A stretch of 64,000 bases of DNA from an uncultured Acetatifactor sp. GTDB taxonomy: Bacteria > Bacillota > Clostridia > Lachnospirales > Lachnospiraceae. The position numbers and the translations under genes were made by a program. Location of the stretch: contig CAJUCE010000002.1 in the NCBI GenBank assembly GCA_910584865.1, positions 93,082 to 157,081 on the forward strand, read 5' to 3'. The notes beneath the pieces are model-generated. The model worked only from the letters and a program-made list of their open reading frames with translations, made no database searches and was not told the DNA's origin. Positions 34,538-43,010 of this stretch are shown piece after piece (positions within the stretch are counted from its first letter, which is position 1; each line of letters begins with the position of its first letter).

Positions 34538-36154
34538 CTATTTATTTTTACGCATGGTGTAAATTTTAAAGGAATCATCAAATATTTCAGTATTATGCGA
34601 TACGATCAGAAATGTTTTTTCTTTCATATCGCCAAACAACTGTCGAAGTACCGTTATATTTTCAGAGTCAAGATTTGATACCGGCTCATCTAATACAAGC
34701 AAACCGCTCTTCCTCATCAAGGCCATACACAGTGAAAGCCTCTGGCGCTGCCCTGTTGACACCTTATTAGAATTAACCGGGGTATTTAATCTTTCCGGCA
34801 TTTGGTTGATTTCACGGTCCATGTTTACAAGTGCAGCATACCGCATATATTCTTCCCTGCTTTTACCCGGTGCCATCAATTCAAAATTTTCCAATATAGT
34901 CATGTCAAAAATAGGAAAATCCTGGGGCAGATAAGCTATATAGCCGCTTTTGCTGACAGCAGTGTCACGTATTTCCTGTCCGCCCAATGTCATGGAACCC
35001 TGATAATTCTCTAATAACCCCACCAGCACTTTAAGCAATGTAGTTTTTCCACAGCCTTTTTCCCCTACAATTCCTATATTAGCCGATGTATCCCAGGAAG
35101 CGCGTTCGATAGATACCCCCATTCTTTCATCATTGTAAGCATACTTTAGTTTCTCGATTTCTATTCTTGGGCGCTCCTTTTGAAGTGAAATTTTCGTTTG
35201 CAGCTGTCCCTTTACAGCTGCATTTTCCCTTATCCCTATAAGAGCTGCTATTCTCTTAATACCTGCAAGTGATTCCTGTATTCGGATCAATATTTTCCCT
35301 ACAGATCTGAAAATACCCATAAAAGCGACTGTATTATTTACAATCGCGAGAACGATTCCAAGACTGAATTCACCTGCCATCATGCCGGCTAAAAGCAGCG
35401 GGAGATAAGTTTGAAAGAACCCCAGCAGATAATCAAAAACAGAGGTAACCGCCTGCCATTTTGCCTTATCAAGACAGCTTTTTATGTATTTGGCATATAT
35501 GTCGCAGAACGAATGTTCCGGTGACGGGAAACCAAAAAATCTCCTGTATTTATAACTGGCATATTCCTGCATTATGATACTTCTCACATGAGAATCATCT
35601 GTCTGGATGCTGTCTTGAATCCTGCCGAACCTTGGACTTATAAAATAGTGATATAAAACAATGGCCAGGCCCAACATTGTCAAAGCAAAACCTATTTTCC
35701 GGCTTACTGAAAAGATAAAAACGATAGCGCCCATGGATTTTGCAAACTGGGTAACAGCCGAATCCAATTCATCTAAAAATGACAGTGCAAGCTCTAAATC
35801 AGAGGATATGATATTAAAATACTCAGCCTGGTTCTTCTGATTAATATAATCATAAGGCGTTTCAAGAATCTTTTCCATCACCCTGTTTCTGGAAAAAGCC
35901 CTTTCCCATTCAAATAGTACGTTCTTCCAATAGCCCAGGCCATAATGCAGGACGATAGCCGCCAGCAGGAAACCTATTTTGCCCATATTTTCCCGAAATG
36001 TCAGGGCAATTCCATGCATAGTCGTGCCGTCCACTAACACTGCAAGCATTTCAGCCACATAATAGGCCAGGAAGGCGCTGATTATGGCTTTGCACAGCAT
36101 AATCAGTATGCAAGTCCATTTCTTTTCATATAAATGGAATTTCCATTTGTCCAT
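34538..36154 (-). CDS. ABC exporter subunit, second system
   Basis: A 538-residue TMD-NBD protein with about five to six membrane helices in the first 300 residues. The ATPase has GEKGCGKTTL as Walker A, LPQDFPIFD around the Q-loop, LLVLDEPVSNLD as Walker B and VSHNTE as switch; the signature reads VSTGQRQR rather than LSGGQ, a departure that weakens ATP hydrolysis in some exporters. It is distinctly AT-richer than flanking genes. Its start overlaps the end of the upstream partner gene by 29 bp, so the two are coupled. Peptide export is plausible but unproven. Confidence 0.82.
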   Translation of the reverse strand: MDKWKFHLYEKKWTCILIMLCKAIISAFLAYYVAEMLAVLVDGTTMHGIALTFRENMGKIGFLLAAIVLHYGLGYWKNVLFEWERAFSRNRVMEKILETPYDYINQKNQAEYFNIISSDLELALSFLDELDSAVTQFAKSMGAIVFIFSVSRKIGFALTMLGLAIVLYHYFISPRFGRIQDSIQTDDSHVRSIIMQEYASYKYRRFFGFPSPEHSFCDIYAKYIKSCLDKAKWQAVTSVFDYLLGFFQTYLPLLLAGMMAGEFSLGIVLAIVNNTVAFMGIFRSVGKILIRIQESLAGIKRIAALIGIRENAAVKGQLQTKISLQKERPRIEIEKLKYAYNDERMGVSIERASWDTSANIGIVGEKGCGKTTLLKVLVGLLENYQGSMTLGGQEIRDTAVSKSGYIAYLPQDFPIFDMTILENFELMAPGKSREEYMRYAALVNMDREINQMPERLNTPVNSNKVSTGQRQRLSLCMALMRKSGLLVLDEPVSNLDSENITVLRQLFGDMKEKTFLIVSHNTEIFDDSFKIYTMRKNK

Positions 36155-37592
36155 AAATACCCCCTGTAATAGATTCCTTTTCCCTTTGCAGATGTTGGTT
36201 TTTCAACAGGTACTTTATAGGGATTCCTGCAAGCAGCTCTTTCTGGTGGCTGATGATCAATACACATTTTTCTTCCGATAAACGTTTTAGTATTTGCCAT
36301 ACCCGTTTTCCGGTGCCTTCATCCATTGATGCTGTCGGCTCATCCAGGATGATAAGCCGGGCATCCTGTTTTACCAAGGCTCTGGCAAGCCCCAGCAATT
36401 GTCTCTGTCCGCCGGACAAAGTAGCCGCGTCTTTTGTCAATAACGTATTTTCTTTATCGGGGATTTCATCCAAAAACGCTCTGATTTCATCCATTTCCAA
36501 AACTTTGTCACAACCCGCCCCGCTGGCTTTCAGGTTCTCCAGTATCGTCCCTTCCATAAAATAGGGCTCACTGTCCAGGTAAGCGATTTTGCCGCAGATA
36601 TCCTCTTCCGTAAAATACAGAGAATTATATAGCACGTGTCCGCCGGCTGGCTGTAAAAGCCCGGCAATCATCTTGGCAAGGGTGCTTTTCCCCTCACCGG
36701 ACTTGCTTGATATTCCCAGAAGTCCCTTTGATGGGAGATCCAGTGATACTCCCTCAAAGATTTTTCCGTTTCTGCCGGTACAGCCTGCCTGTTCTAAGCG
36801 GATTAAAACATCGGACGGCATCTGAACGCGATGGTAGAGCGGCTTTTCTTCCCGGAATGCCGTTTTTTCCATGATACTATGAACAATCTCCTCTGAACTG
36901 CCTGCCTCCTTTATCAGTCCGATCAGCTGAGACAGGGAAGGAACCAGGAAGGTAGAGAACACGGTAGTTGCCATCGCTACACCGCCAGGGGTCAAATCGC
37001 CATTCAGCATCAATGCGGCCCCGATTACCGCAACGATAAACTGAATTCCATGCTCCAGGAAAAACTGCATAAACGCGAAAATACCATTCTGCCTGAATAT
37101 GCGTTTTTGCAACGAAAATACCGCCCTGTTCTTCTGCTGATATTTATTTTCAATGGCTTCTGTAATATCATTGGCTTTTATAAAATCCGTTTTGTGAAGG
37201 ATGTCCAGAAAAAAATTGTGGCTGTCTGTCCTGGCACGGTTTATTTCCCAGTTTGTTTTTCGCATGCCCTCAATGACTTTTTTAAAAAGCAGTGCAAAAG
37301 GAACTAATATAATAAGAATGAGATCCATTTTCCAACTGACGGCGACACCCAAAAAGAGGATGAACCCCACTGATTCCAACACGCAATAAGGAAAATGATA
37401 AACAATTGCAGCAAAAAGATTACCCAGTTCTTTTGCCACATTGTCCTGATTCATCAGCTCTCCGATCGCCCGTTCCCTGGCCTGTTTATAGTCCATATGC
37501 AGATGGCTTTCTACAAGAGACTTTCTCAAATCGCGGACAAAGCAAAGCGAATATTTTTGTACAAGGTAATTCTCCCCAAGCTGATCTGACAG
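36126..37592 (-). pseudogene. ABC exporter subunit lacking its N-terminal membrane segment
   Basis: The open frame runs from just after a TAA at 37593-37595 to 36126; the first likely start is TTG 37529 (467 residues). Its beginning, LGENYLVQKYSLCFVRDLRK, corresponds to the end of the second membrane helix of normal half-exporters, so about 80 residues with the first helices are missing. The ATPase domain is intact: SGEGKSTLAK, LSGGQRQLLGLARAL, LIILDEPTASMD and IISHQ. Directly upstream, in another frame, is the 5' end of an unrelated gene (37590-37674). I read this as a deletion junction. A shortened but functional product cannot be excluded. Confidence 0.65.
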
Positions 37593-37674
37593 TTATCTTC
37601 ATACCCTTTGAATATAGTGACAATTCTTCCACAAGTTCCTTTGGAAGCACTTTTGATGCATTTAAGTATTTCAT
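37590..37674 (-). pseudogene. 5' remnant of a CD3324-like HTH gene
   Basis: From ATG 37674 the frame reads MKYLNASKVLPKELVEEL and on to SKGMKITV, matching the start of small clostridial DNA-binding proteins of the CD3324 type (pattern NAxxVLPxEL...G). The match stops near 37590, where the other frame begins to match an ABC exporter. The family-B element sits 26 bp upstream. Confidence 0.55.
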
Positions 37675-37699
37675 ATCCAATTCCGTCCTTTACTCAATT

Positions 37700-37800
37700 T
37701 ATACTCACCAACGATAACATTTGCCAAACGAAATGTATAACGAGTGAGCGCTTCCGCAATGTAAAATAATAAAATAGCATGAACGTATGCGCTCACGAGT
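37700..37800 (+). repeat. 101-bp inverted-repeat element, copy 2 (family B)
   Basis: Same length and same outer blocks as 10820-10920, including GTATAACGAGTGAGCGC and ATGCGCTCACGAGT, with a diverged, AT-richer centre. It marks the edge of the AT-rich ABC island. Confidence 0.7.
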
Positions 37801-38129
37801 TTCATGAAATAAAGTGCAGAATCAGCAGATATGCAACCTAAACATACTGCATGCAACTGAAATGCAGTAAACTGCAACGAAGGGCCGGCCGTATATGCTC
37901 GATATAGGCGGACCAGTAAATTCCGGCGGCCCTGAATATAACCCATACAGACTGTTGCATTTCGCTATTCTGCATGGGTTAATGCATTATCTAAGCAATT
38001 TGGATTATGAATAGTCACGGCTCATTATAATTATATCGCTGCTTCTCCATGATGTAAAGGGTCTTTTAAGAGTTCAAAATTTGCAATGTTTTGAGAAATA
38101 TTTGAATAGAAATGGAGAATTTTTTCGCT

Positions 38130-38200
38130 TATAATATAAACAAGACCGCCAGAATTTACGAATCTGTCTAAGGCGGGCATACATGGTTGGCGGTCTTTCG
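38130..38200 (+). other. TATAAT box and strong hairpin in the gap before kduI
   Basis: TATAAT at 38130-38135 is followed directly by AAGACCGCCA (38142-38151), which pairs with TGGCGGTCTT (38188-38197), then T-rich sequence. It could be a terminator in either direction or a very short RNA. The rest of the stretch 37801-38260 shows no gene. Confidence 0.4.
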
Positions 38201-38260
38201 TTGTTGTTTGCTGCAAATTTCGTTGACATGCAGTACCAAATTACAGTCAAGGATGTGCCG

Positions 38261-38403
38261 GTTACTGTTCACTCGGCGTCTCCGCGAGGTGTTTTTGTGC
38301 GCACTTTGCACGAAAACCCGAGACTGCGGGCGCCAAAACGGGCTTTCCCTGCCCGTTTTGTGTGCATCATGTTGCTGTGAGCGGCAAAGCCGTGAACAGT
38401 AAC
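38261..38403 (+). repeat. 143-bp element bounded by 12-bp inverted repeats
   Basis: GTTACTGTTCAC at 38261-38272 is the exact inverse of GTGAACAGTAAC at 38392-38403. Inside lie a perfect hairpin CAAAACGGGC/GCCCGTTTTG (38334-38360) and the arm CATGTTGCTGT, which pairs imperfectly with the right end. It looks like a folded intergenic element; no second copy was found here. Confidence 0.6.
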
Positions 38404-38465
38404 ATGTGCCGGGGCGGTGCAGGAGATTTTAGAGAAAATTTATGGAAATGCTTTTCGCGATATGC

Positions 38466-38484
38466 TATAATGTAAGAGCTTACA
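38466..38484 (+). promoter_or_regulatory. kduI promoter with cre-like site
   Basis: The extended -10 TGCTATAAT ends at 38471. TGTAAGAGCTTACA at 38471-38484 starts on its last base and matches the CcpA cre consensus TGWAANCGNTNWCA at all but the central C. This position fits carbon catabolite repression of the uronate genes. Confidence 0.55.
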
Positions 38485-38623
38485 TAGCGAATGGGAGATT
38501 GAGGCATTTTACCGGGAAGCTCTTTGCCGGGGCGGAAGACGTGCATCGGATGGGGAAAGCCGCGGCGGAGGGGGTCAGCCTGCAGACCGTAATCGGCACA
38601 GTCCGGAAAGAGAGGTGCTTAAG

Positions 38624-39484
38624 GTGGAACTTAGAACAGCAGTATCGCCAAGGGATGTGAAGCATTATACCACGGAACGCCTGAGAGAGGAATTCCTGAT
38701 TCAGAATCTCTTCGTACCAGGCCAGATCAAACTGGTGTACAGTCACATCGACAGAATCATTACAGGCGCGGCGGTGCCTGTGGAACCCCTTACATTGGCG
38801 GCGGGGGAGGAGCTGCGGGCAGAGTATTTCTGCCAGAGGAGAGAGCTGGGCGTCATCAATATCGGAGGCGCGGGCAGCATTTCCGTGGACAGAAGGGTGT
38901 ACAGGGTAGGCTTCAAGGAGGCTATGTATATCGGTATGGGATCCCGGGAGATTGTTTTTGCCAGTGATGACAGCGCTAATCCGGCGAAGTTTTATCTGAA
39001 TTCCGCACCTGCCCACAGAACCTGCCCTACGGTGCTGATTAAGCCGGAGGGGACTCCCGAAGAGGGCGTGGTCATCGTAAAAGATGAAAATAAGGTGGAG
39101 CTTGGCTGCCTGGAGGATGCCAACCACCGGGTGATCTGCAAGTACATCCTGCCCGGCCAGGTGGAGAGCTGCCAGCTGGAGATGGGCATGACCAAACTGG
39201 AGCCTGGCAGCGTGTGGAATACCATGCCCTGCCATACTCATGACAGGCGGATGGAGGTGTATCTGTATTTCGAGATGCCGGAGGATGCCTTCGTGATGCA
39301 CTATATGGGCGAGCCTCAGGAAACCCGCCATATTGTCATGCGGAATGAGGAAGCCGTGATCTCTCCCAGCTGGTCCATCCATTCGGGATGCGGTTCCAGG
39401 GCTTATACCTTCATCTGGGGCATGGTGGGCGAGAATCAGGATTTCGACGATATGGACGGTATCGCCATGAAGGATCTGATGTAA
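38624..39484 (+). CDS. kduI: 5-keto-4-deoxyuronate isomerase
   Basis: Converts 4-deoxy-L-threo-5-hexosulose uronate to 2,5-diketo-3-deoxygluconate in breakdown of unsaturated uronic acids from pectin or glycosaminoglycans. The 286-residue cupin-fold protein has the family opening SPRDVKHYTTERLREEFL, the metal-site segment NTMPCHTHDRRMEVYLYFE, and SWSIHSGCGSRAYTFIWGM near the C-terminus. I choose GTG 38624 (MELRTAVSPRDV), eight bases after GAGAGG; the frame is open from 38615. A cre-like site overlaps the promoter. Confidence 0.94.
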   Translation: MELRTAVSPRDVKHYTTERLREEFLIQNLFVPGQIKLVYSHIDRIITGAAVPVEPLTLAAGEELRAEYFCQRRELGVINIGGAGSISVDRRVYRVGFKEAMYIGMGSREIVFASDDSANPAKFYLNSAPAHRTCPTVLIKPEGTPEEGVVIVKDENKVELGCLEDANHRVICKYILPGQVESCQLEMGMTKLEPGSVWNTMPCHTHDRRMEVYLYFEMPEDAFVMHYMGEPQETRHIVMRNEEAVISPSWSIHSGCGSRAYTFIWGMVGENQDFDDMDGIAMKDLM

Positions 39485-39514
39485 AAGCCTGACGCTTGTG
39501 GAAGCTGCATTTTG

Positions 39515-39528
39515 TGGAAGCGCTTACA
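39515..39528 (+). promoter_or_regulatory. cre-like site upstream of the kduD-like gene
   Basis: TGGAAGCGCTTACA matches the CcpA operator consensus except at one W position. It lies 31 bp after the kduI stop and about 245 bp before the next gene, whose -10 TATAAT is at 39750-39755. Confidence 0.55.
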
Positions 39529-39773
39529 TTAACATGGGGATACGTGTAGCCAGATCATTCCGGTCAGCCTTGCCGTTAGAGTATGCATGGTGAAGAAAGT
39601 CCGACACAGACGGACAGGAGTTTTGGATTCTGCAGTCAGGGTACCTCTGTGAAAACAGGTAAAAATGCTTTCATGGCACCGGCGGGCGAAAAGCGGCTGA
39701 TCAGGCACATTTTATCAGAAAACAGGTAGCATAAATCATAAAAACAGGTTATAATAGAGGAAGGAGAAATAAA

Positions 39774-40577
39774 ATGTCAGAATTTACTAATTTTTCACTG
39801 GAAGGCAAAGTGGCGCTGGTGACAGGAGCATCCTACGGAATCGGTTTTGCAATTGCGTCTGCTTATGCAGAATGCGGGGCAACGATCTGCTTCAACGATA
39901 TCAATCAGGAGCTGGTGGACAAGGGCCTGGCGGCTTATGAGGAGAAGGGCATCAAAGCCCATGGCTATGTATGTGATGTGACAAACGAGGATGCCGTGAA
40001 TGCGTTGGTGGCACAGATCGAAGCGGAAGTGGGCGTCATCGACATTCTGGTGAATAATGCGGGCATTATCAAGAGGATTCCCATGACCGAGATGACGGCA
40101 GCCCAGTTCCGCCAGGTTATCGACATCGACTTAAACGGTCCCTTTATCGTATCCAAGGCAGTCATTCCTTCCATGATCAAGAAGGGCCATGGCAAGATCA
40201 TCAACATCTGTTCCATGATGTCCGAGCTGGGGAGGGAGACCGTATCCGCTTACGCTTCCGCCAAGGGCGGGCTGAAGATGCTGACCAGGAATATCTGTTC
40301 TGAGTACGGACAGTACAACATCCAGTGCAACGGCCTCGGGCCCGGTTATATCGAGACGCCCCAGACGGCTCCCCTGCGGGAGGTACAGCCCGACGGCAGC
40401 AGGCATCCTTTCGATCAGTTTATCTGTGCCAAGACCCCTGCCAACAGGTGGCTGAAGCCGGAGGAGCTGACAGGCCCCGCCGTGTTCCTGGCTTCCGAGG
40501 CTTCCAACGCCGTGAACGGGCATATCCTGTATGTGGACGGCGGCATCCTGGCTTATATCGGAAAACAGCCGGAATAG
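39774..40577 (+). CDS. kduD: SDR dehydrogenase, KduD / gluconate 5-dehydrogenase type
   Basis: A 267-residue short-chain dehydrogenase with TGASYGIG (17-24) for NAD(P), NNAGI near 95, catalytic Ser in NICSMMSELG, and YASAK as the Tyr/Lys pair near 163. Proteins this similar are often labelled gluconate 5-dehydrogenase, but beside kduI and a KDG kinase the expected reaction is reduction of 2,5-diketo-3-deoxygluconate to KDG, as in KduD/DhuD. AAGGAGAAAT precedes ATG 39774. A hairpin follows the stop. Confidence 0.85.
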   Translation: MSEFTNFSLEGKVALVTGASYGIGFAIASAYAECGATICFNDINQELVDKGLAAYEEKGIKAHGYVCDVTNEDAVNALVAQIEAEVGVIDILVNNAGIIKRIPMTEMTAAQFRQVIDIDLNGPFIVSKAVIPSMIKKGHGKIINICSMMSELGRETVSAYASAKGGLKMLTRNICSEYGQYNIQCNGLGPGYIETPQTAPLREVQPDGSRHPFDQFICAKTPANRWLKPEELTGPAVFLASEASNAVNGHILYVDGGILAYIGKQPE

Positions 40578-40625
40578 TGTGCAAATTGCACACGGAAGAA
40601 TGCCCAAAGCGACGGGCATTCTTCC
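40577..40625 (+). other. Palindrome and 12-bp hairpin after kduD
   Basis: GTGTGCAAATTGCACAC (40577-40593) is a perfect palindrome directly at the stop codon. It is followed by GGAAGAATGCCC (40594-40605) pairing exactly with GGGCATTCTTCC (40614-40625). The T-run after it is weak (TTTTTG at 40634), so it may be an mRNA processing or stability signal or a weak terminator. Confidence 0.6.
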
Positions 40626-40763
40626 AGATGCGGTTTTTGCGTTTTGATTGGGTCTTTATATGCGTTGTTTATGATACCAGAAAATTTGTTGTATGCTTCA
40701 TCGCAGGCTGTGTGTCGGGAAGAGCCTTGACAGGGGCCGTGCGGTGGCATTGTGGAGGTTTCT

Positions 40764-41402
40764 ATGAAAATAGCATTAGTTCAGGAAAACAGCCAGGCGG
40801 CGAAAAACGAGCTTATTTATTCCACTCTGAAAAAAGTGGTGGAACCCATGGGACATGAGGTGTATAATTACGGTATGTGCGGCGCGGAGGATCCCCATTC
40901 CCGTACCTATGTGCAGAACGGCATTATGGCGGCGGTGCTGCTGAATTCCGGCGCTGCGGATTATGTGGTGACGGGGTGCGGTACAGGGGAAGGCGCCATG
41001 CTGGCATGCAATTCCTTCCCTAAGGTGCTGTGCGGGCACATCGCCACGCCTCTGGACGCTTACCTGTTCTCCCAGGTCAATGACGGGAACTGTGTGGCAA
41101 TTCCTTTTGCACAGAATTTCGGCTGGGGCGGAGAGCTGAATCTGCAGTATATATTTGAAAAGCTTTTCTGTGCGCCGGGAGGCGGCGGATATCCCCCCGA
41201 GAGAGTGGAGCCCGAGCAGAGAAACAAAAAAATCCTGGACAAGGTAAAGGAAGTAACCCATACGGATATGGTAACCATTTTAAAGAATCTGGACAGGGAA
41301 CTGGTTAAGGGAGCGTTAGCCGGGGCAAGGTTCCAGGAATATTTCTTCGATAACTGCAAGTGTGAGGAGATTGCCGCCGCGGTGAAGGAAGTTCTGGCAT
41401 AG
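40764..41402 (+). CDS. RpiB/LacAB-family sugar isomerase, DhuI-like
   Basis: A 212-residue protein of the ribose-5-phosphate isomerase B superfamily: MKIALVQENSQAAKNEL, VTGCGTGEGAMLACNSFP holding the catalytic Cys region, and a C-terminal extension through GGGYPPERVEPEQRN. As recalled, streptococcal DhuI, a non-KduI isomerase for the same deoxy-hexosulose uronate, has this length and these phrases. The gene sits between the dehydrogenase and the aldolase, as in dhuI clusters. If so, this locus has two unrelated enzymes for one step. ATG 40764 follows GTGGAGG. Confidence 0.78.
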   Translation: MKIALVQENSQAAKNELIYSTLKKVVEPMGHEVYNYGMCGAEDPHSRTYVQNGIMAAVLLNSGAADYVVTGCGTGEGAMLACNSFPKVLCGHIATPLDAYLFSQVNDGNCVAIPFAQNFGWGGELNLQYIFEKLFCAPGGGGYPPERVEPEQRNKKILDKVKEVTHTDMVTILKNLDRELVKGALAGARFQEYFFDNCKCEEIAAAVKEVLA

Positions 41403-41611
41403 GATTTTCGGCGTGTTTCAGATGGCTGCTGTAAATGGGTGATATTATTTGAGTGATGATATTTCAGGCGCTGAATAAATGCGGGTTGAAGAGGGCAGGC
41501 TGTACACCCGTGGGATGTCCGGTGATATGAGGAGATTCCACGGGCGTACCGGCATGCTTTATCGTGATATGGGAAGGCAATTATGGGATAAAAGGCATAA
41601 ATGGATTACAA

Positions 41612-41714
41612 ATGGGCATTTCCGCAATTCGGGAAACAGCAAAGGAAAATGCCCATGAGTATAAAACGCCGCGCAGGGCAGGCTCACACAAGGTCAGACG
41701 GGCATCGCTGCGCG
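41612..41714 (+). other. Structured leader ahead of KDPG aldolase
   Basis: In the 350-bp gap 41403-41752, ATGGGCATTTCC (41612-41623) pairs with GGAAAATGCCCAT (41644-41656) with one bulge. CGCGCAG (41670-41676) pairs with CTGCGCG (41708-41714), followed by TAAAAAAGG. No gene is seen. The folds may control the aldolase or mark mRNA processing. Confidence 0.45.
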
Positions 41715-41752
41715 TAAAAAAGGCATGCAGGACATGCAGAAAAGAGGGAAAA

Positions 41753-42712
41753 ATGAACGCAGTATTAGAGCAGATCAGAAAAATCGGTATTGTCCCTGTG
41801 GTGAAGATAGACAGGGCGGAGGATGCGCTTCCTCTGGCAAAGGCCCTGTGCGCAGGCGGGCTGCCCTGCGCAGAGGTAACATTCCGCACTGACGCGGCGG
41901 CGGAAGCCATCCGGATCATGACCGCCAACTTCCCTGATATGTGCGTAGGCGCAGGCACGGTGCTGAATGCGGAGCAGGTGGACGCGGCGGTGGAGGCAGG
42001 AGCGAAATTCATCGTCAGCCCGGGTTTAAATCCCAGGACCGTGAAGTATTGCATTGACAAAAATGTGCCCATTACCCCCGGTACCTCCAGCCCTTCGGAT
42101 ATCGAACAGGCCATTGAGCTGGGGTTGGATGTGGTGAAATTCTTCCCGGCAGAGCAGTCCGGCGGCCTGGCGAAGATCAAGGCCATGGCGGCGCCTTATG
42201 TGAACATGAAATTCATGCCCACCGGCGGAATCAATGCCAAGAACCTGACATCTTACCTTGATTTTAACAAGATCATTGCCTGCGGCGGTTCCTGGATGGT
42301 TCCCGGAGACCTGATCAATGCGGGCGAGTGGGATAAGATCGAGCAGCTTACCAGGGAAGCGGTCCAGACCATGCTGGGCTTCGAACTGGTGCATGTGGGT
42401 ATCAATTCCGAGAGCAAGGAAGAGGCGGATAAGACCGCCAACCGTCTGGCATTTCTGTTCGGCCTGCCGGTGAAGGTGGGCAGCGGCGGCAGTTTTGCGG
42501 GTACCATTGTGGAAGTACTGAATGCCCACGGAAGAGGCACCCACGGGCATATTGCCATCAGGACGAATTATATTGAACGGGCAATCAATTATATGAGCAC
42601 GGTTCTGGGCGTGGAATTCGAGGAGCCCATTCTGCGTGCCGACGGCAGCATTAACGCCATCTACCTGAAAGAGGAGATCGGCGGTTTTGCGGTGCATCTT
42701 CTGCAGAAATAG
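41753..42712 (+). CDS. KDPG/KHG aldolase with extra C-terminal VOC-like domain
   Basis: Splits 2-keto-3-deoxy-6-phosphogluconate into pyruvate and glyceraldehyde-3-phosphate. The first 210 residues are the class I aldolase barrel: CAEVTFRT supplies the catalytic Glu, VVKFFPAE the Schiff-base Lys, and FMPTGGI the phosphate site. A further 105 residues (FELVHVGINSESKEEADKTA to GGFAVHLLQK) resemble one glyoxalase/VOC half-module. The standard enzyme ends near 210, so this is a fusion, 319 residues in all. ATG 41753 follows AAAGAGGG. Confidence 0.9.
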   Translation: MNAVLEQIRKIGIVPVVKIDRAEDALPLAKALCAGGLPCAEVTFRTDAAAEAIRIMTANFPDMCVGAGTVLNAEQVDAAVEAGAKFIVSPGLNPRTVKYCIDKNVPITPGTSSPSDIEQAIELGLDVVKFFPAEQSGGLAKIKAMAAPYVNMKFMPTGGINAKNLTSYLDFNKIIACGGSWMVPGDLINAGEWDKIEQLTREAVQTMLGFELVHVGINSESKEEADKTANRLAFLFGLPVKVGSGGSFAGTIVEVLNAHGRGTHGHIAIRTNYIERAINYMSTVLGVEFEEPILRADGSINAIYLKEEIGGFAVHLLQK

Positions 42713-43010
42713 GAAGGGGCATTGGCTGGCGGTCTGTGGTCTTTGGCGTATCCTGCATGGCGAATTTAGGAAGACGCACTGAACCATGATGGCAGATTCA
42801 GGTATGCATCCCATTGGGTGGTGGAATATCTGGGAGGACAACAAAATTGGCCGGAGGAAGTTCTGGAAGATACAGAGTGGAACCGTTCTGTAACAGACGC
42901 AGGAGCATCGTAAACAAAAAGGCCGCAGTGGTTCAGGCAGTACCTTGGCCTTGAATGGATATGCATATTACAGATTTAAGGTAAAATGATAAAAGAAAGG
43001 ATTTAAAACA

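Noticed and set aside
38183..38402. Two frames of 65-71 codons before kduI
   Set aside because: They lie inside the 143-bp folded element; their sequence is set by the hairpins.
42770..42915. Possible gene fragment before kdgK (phrases HWVVEYLGG and NWPEEVLEDTEW)
   Set aside because: The frame looks protein-like but has no start codon after the preceding stop and no ribosome site; at most a decayed remnant.
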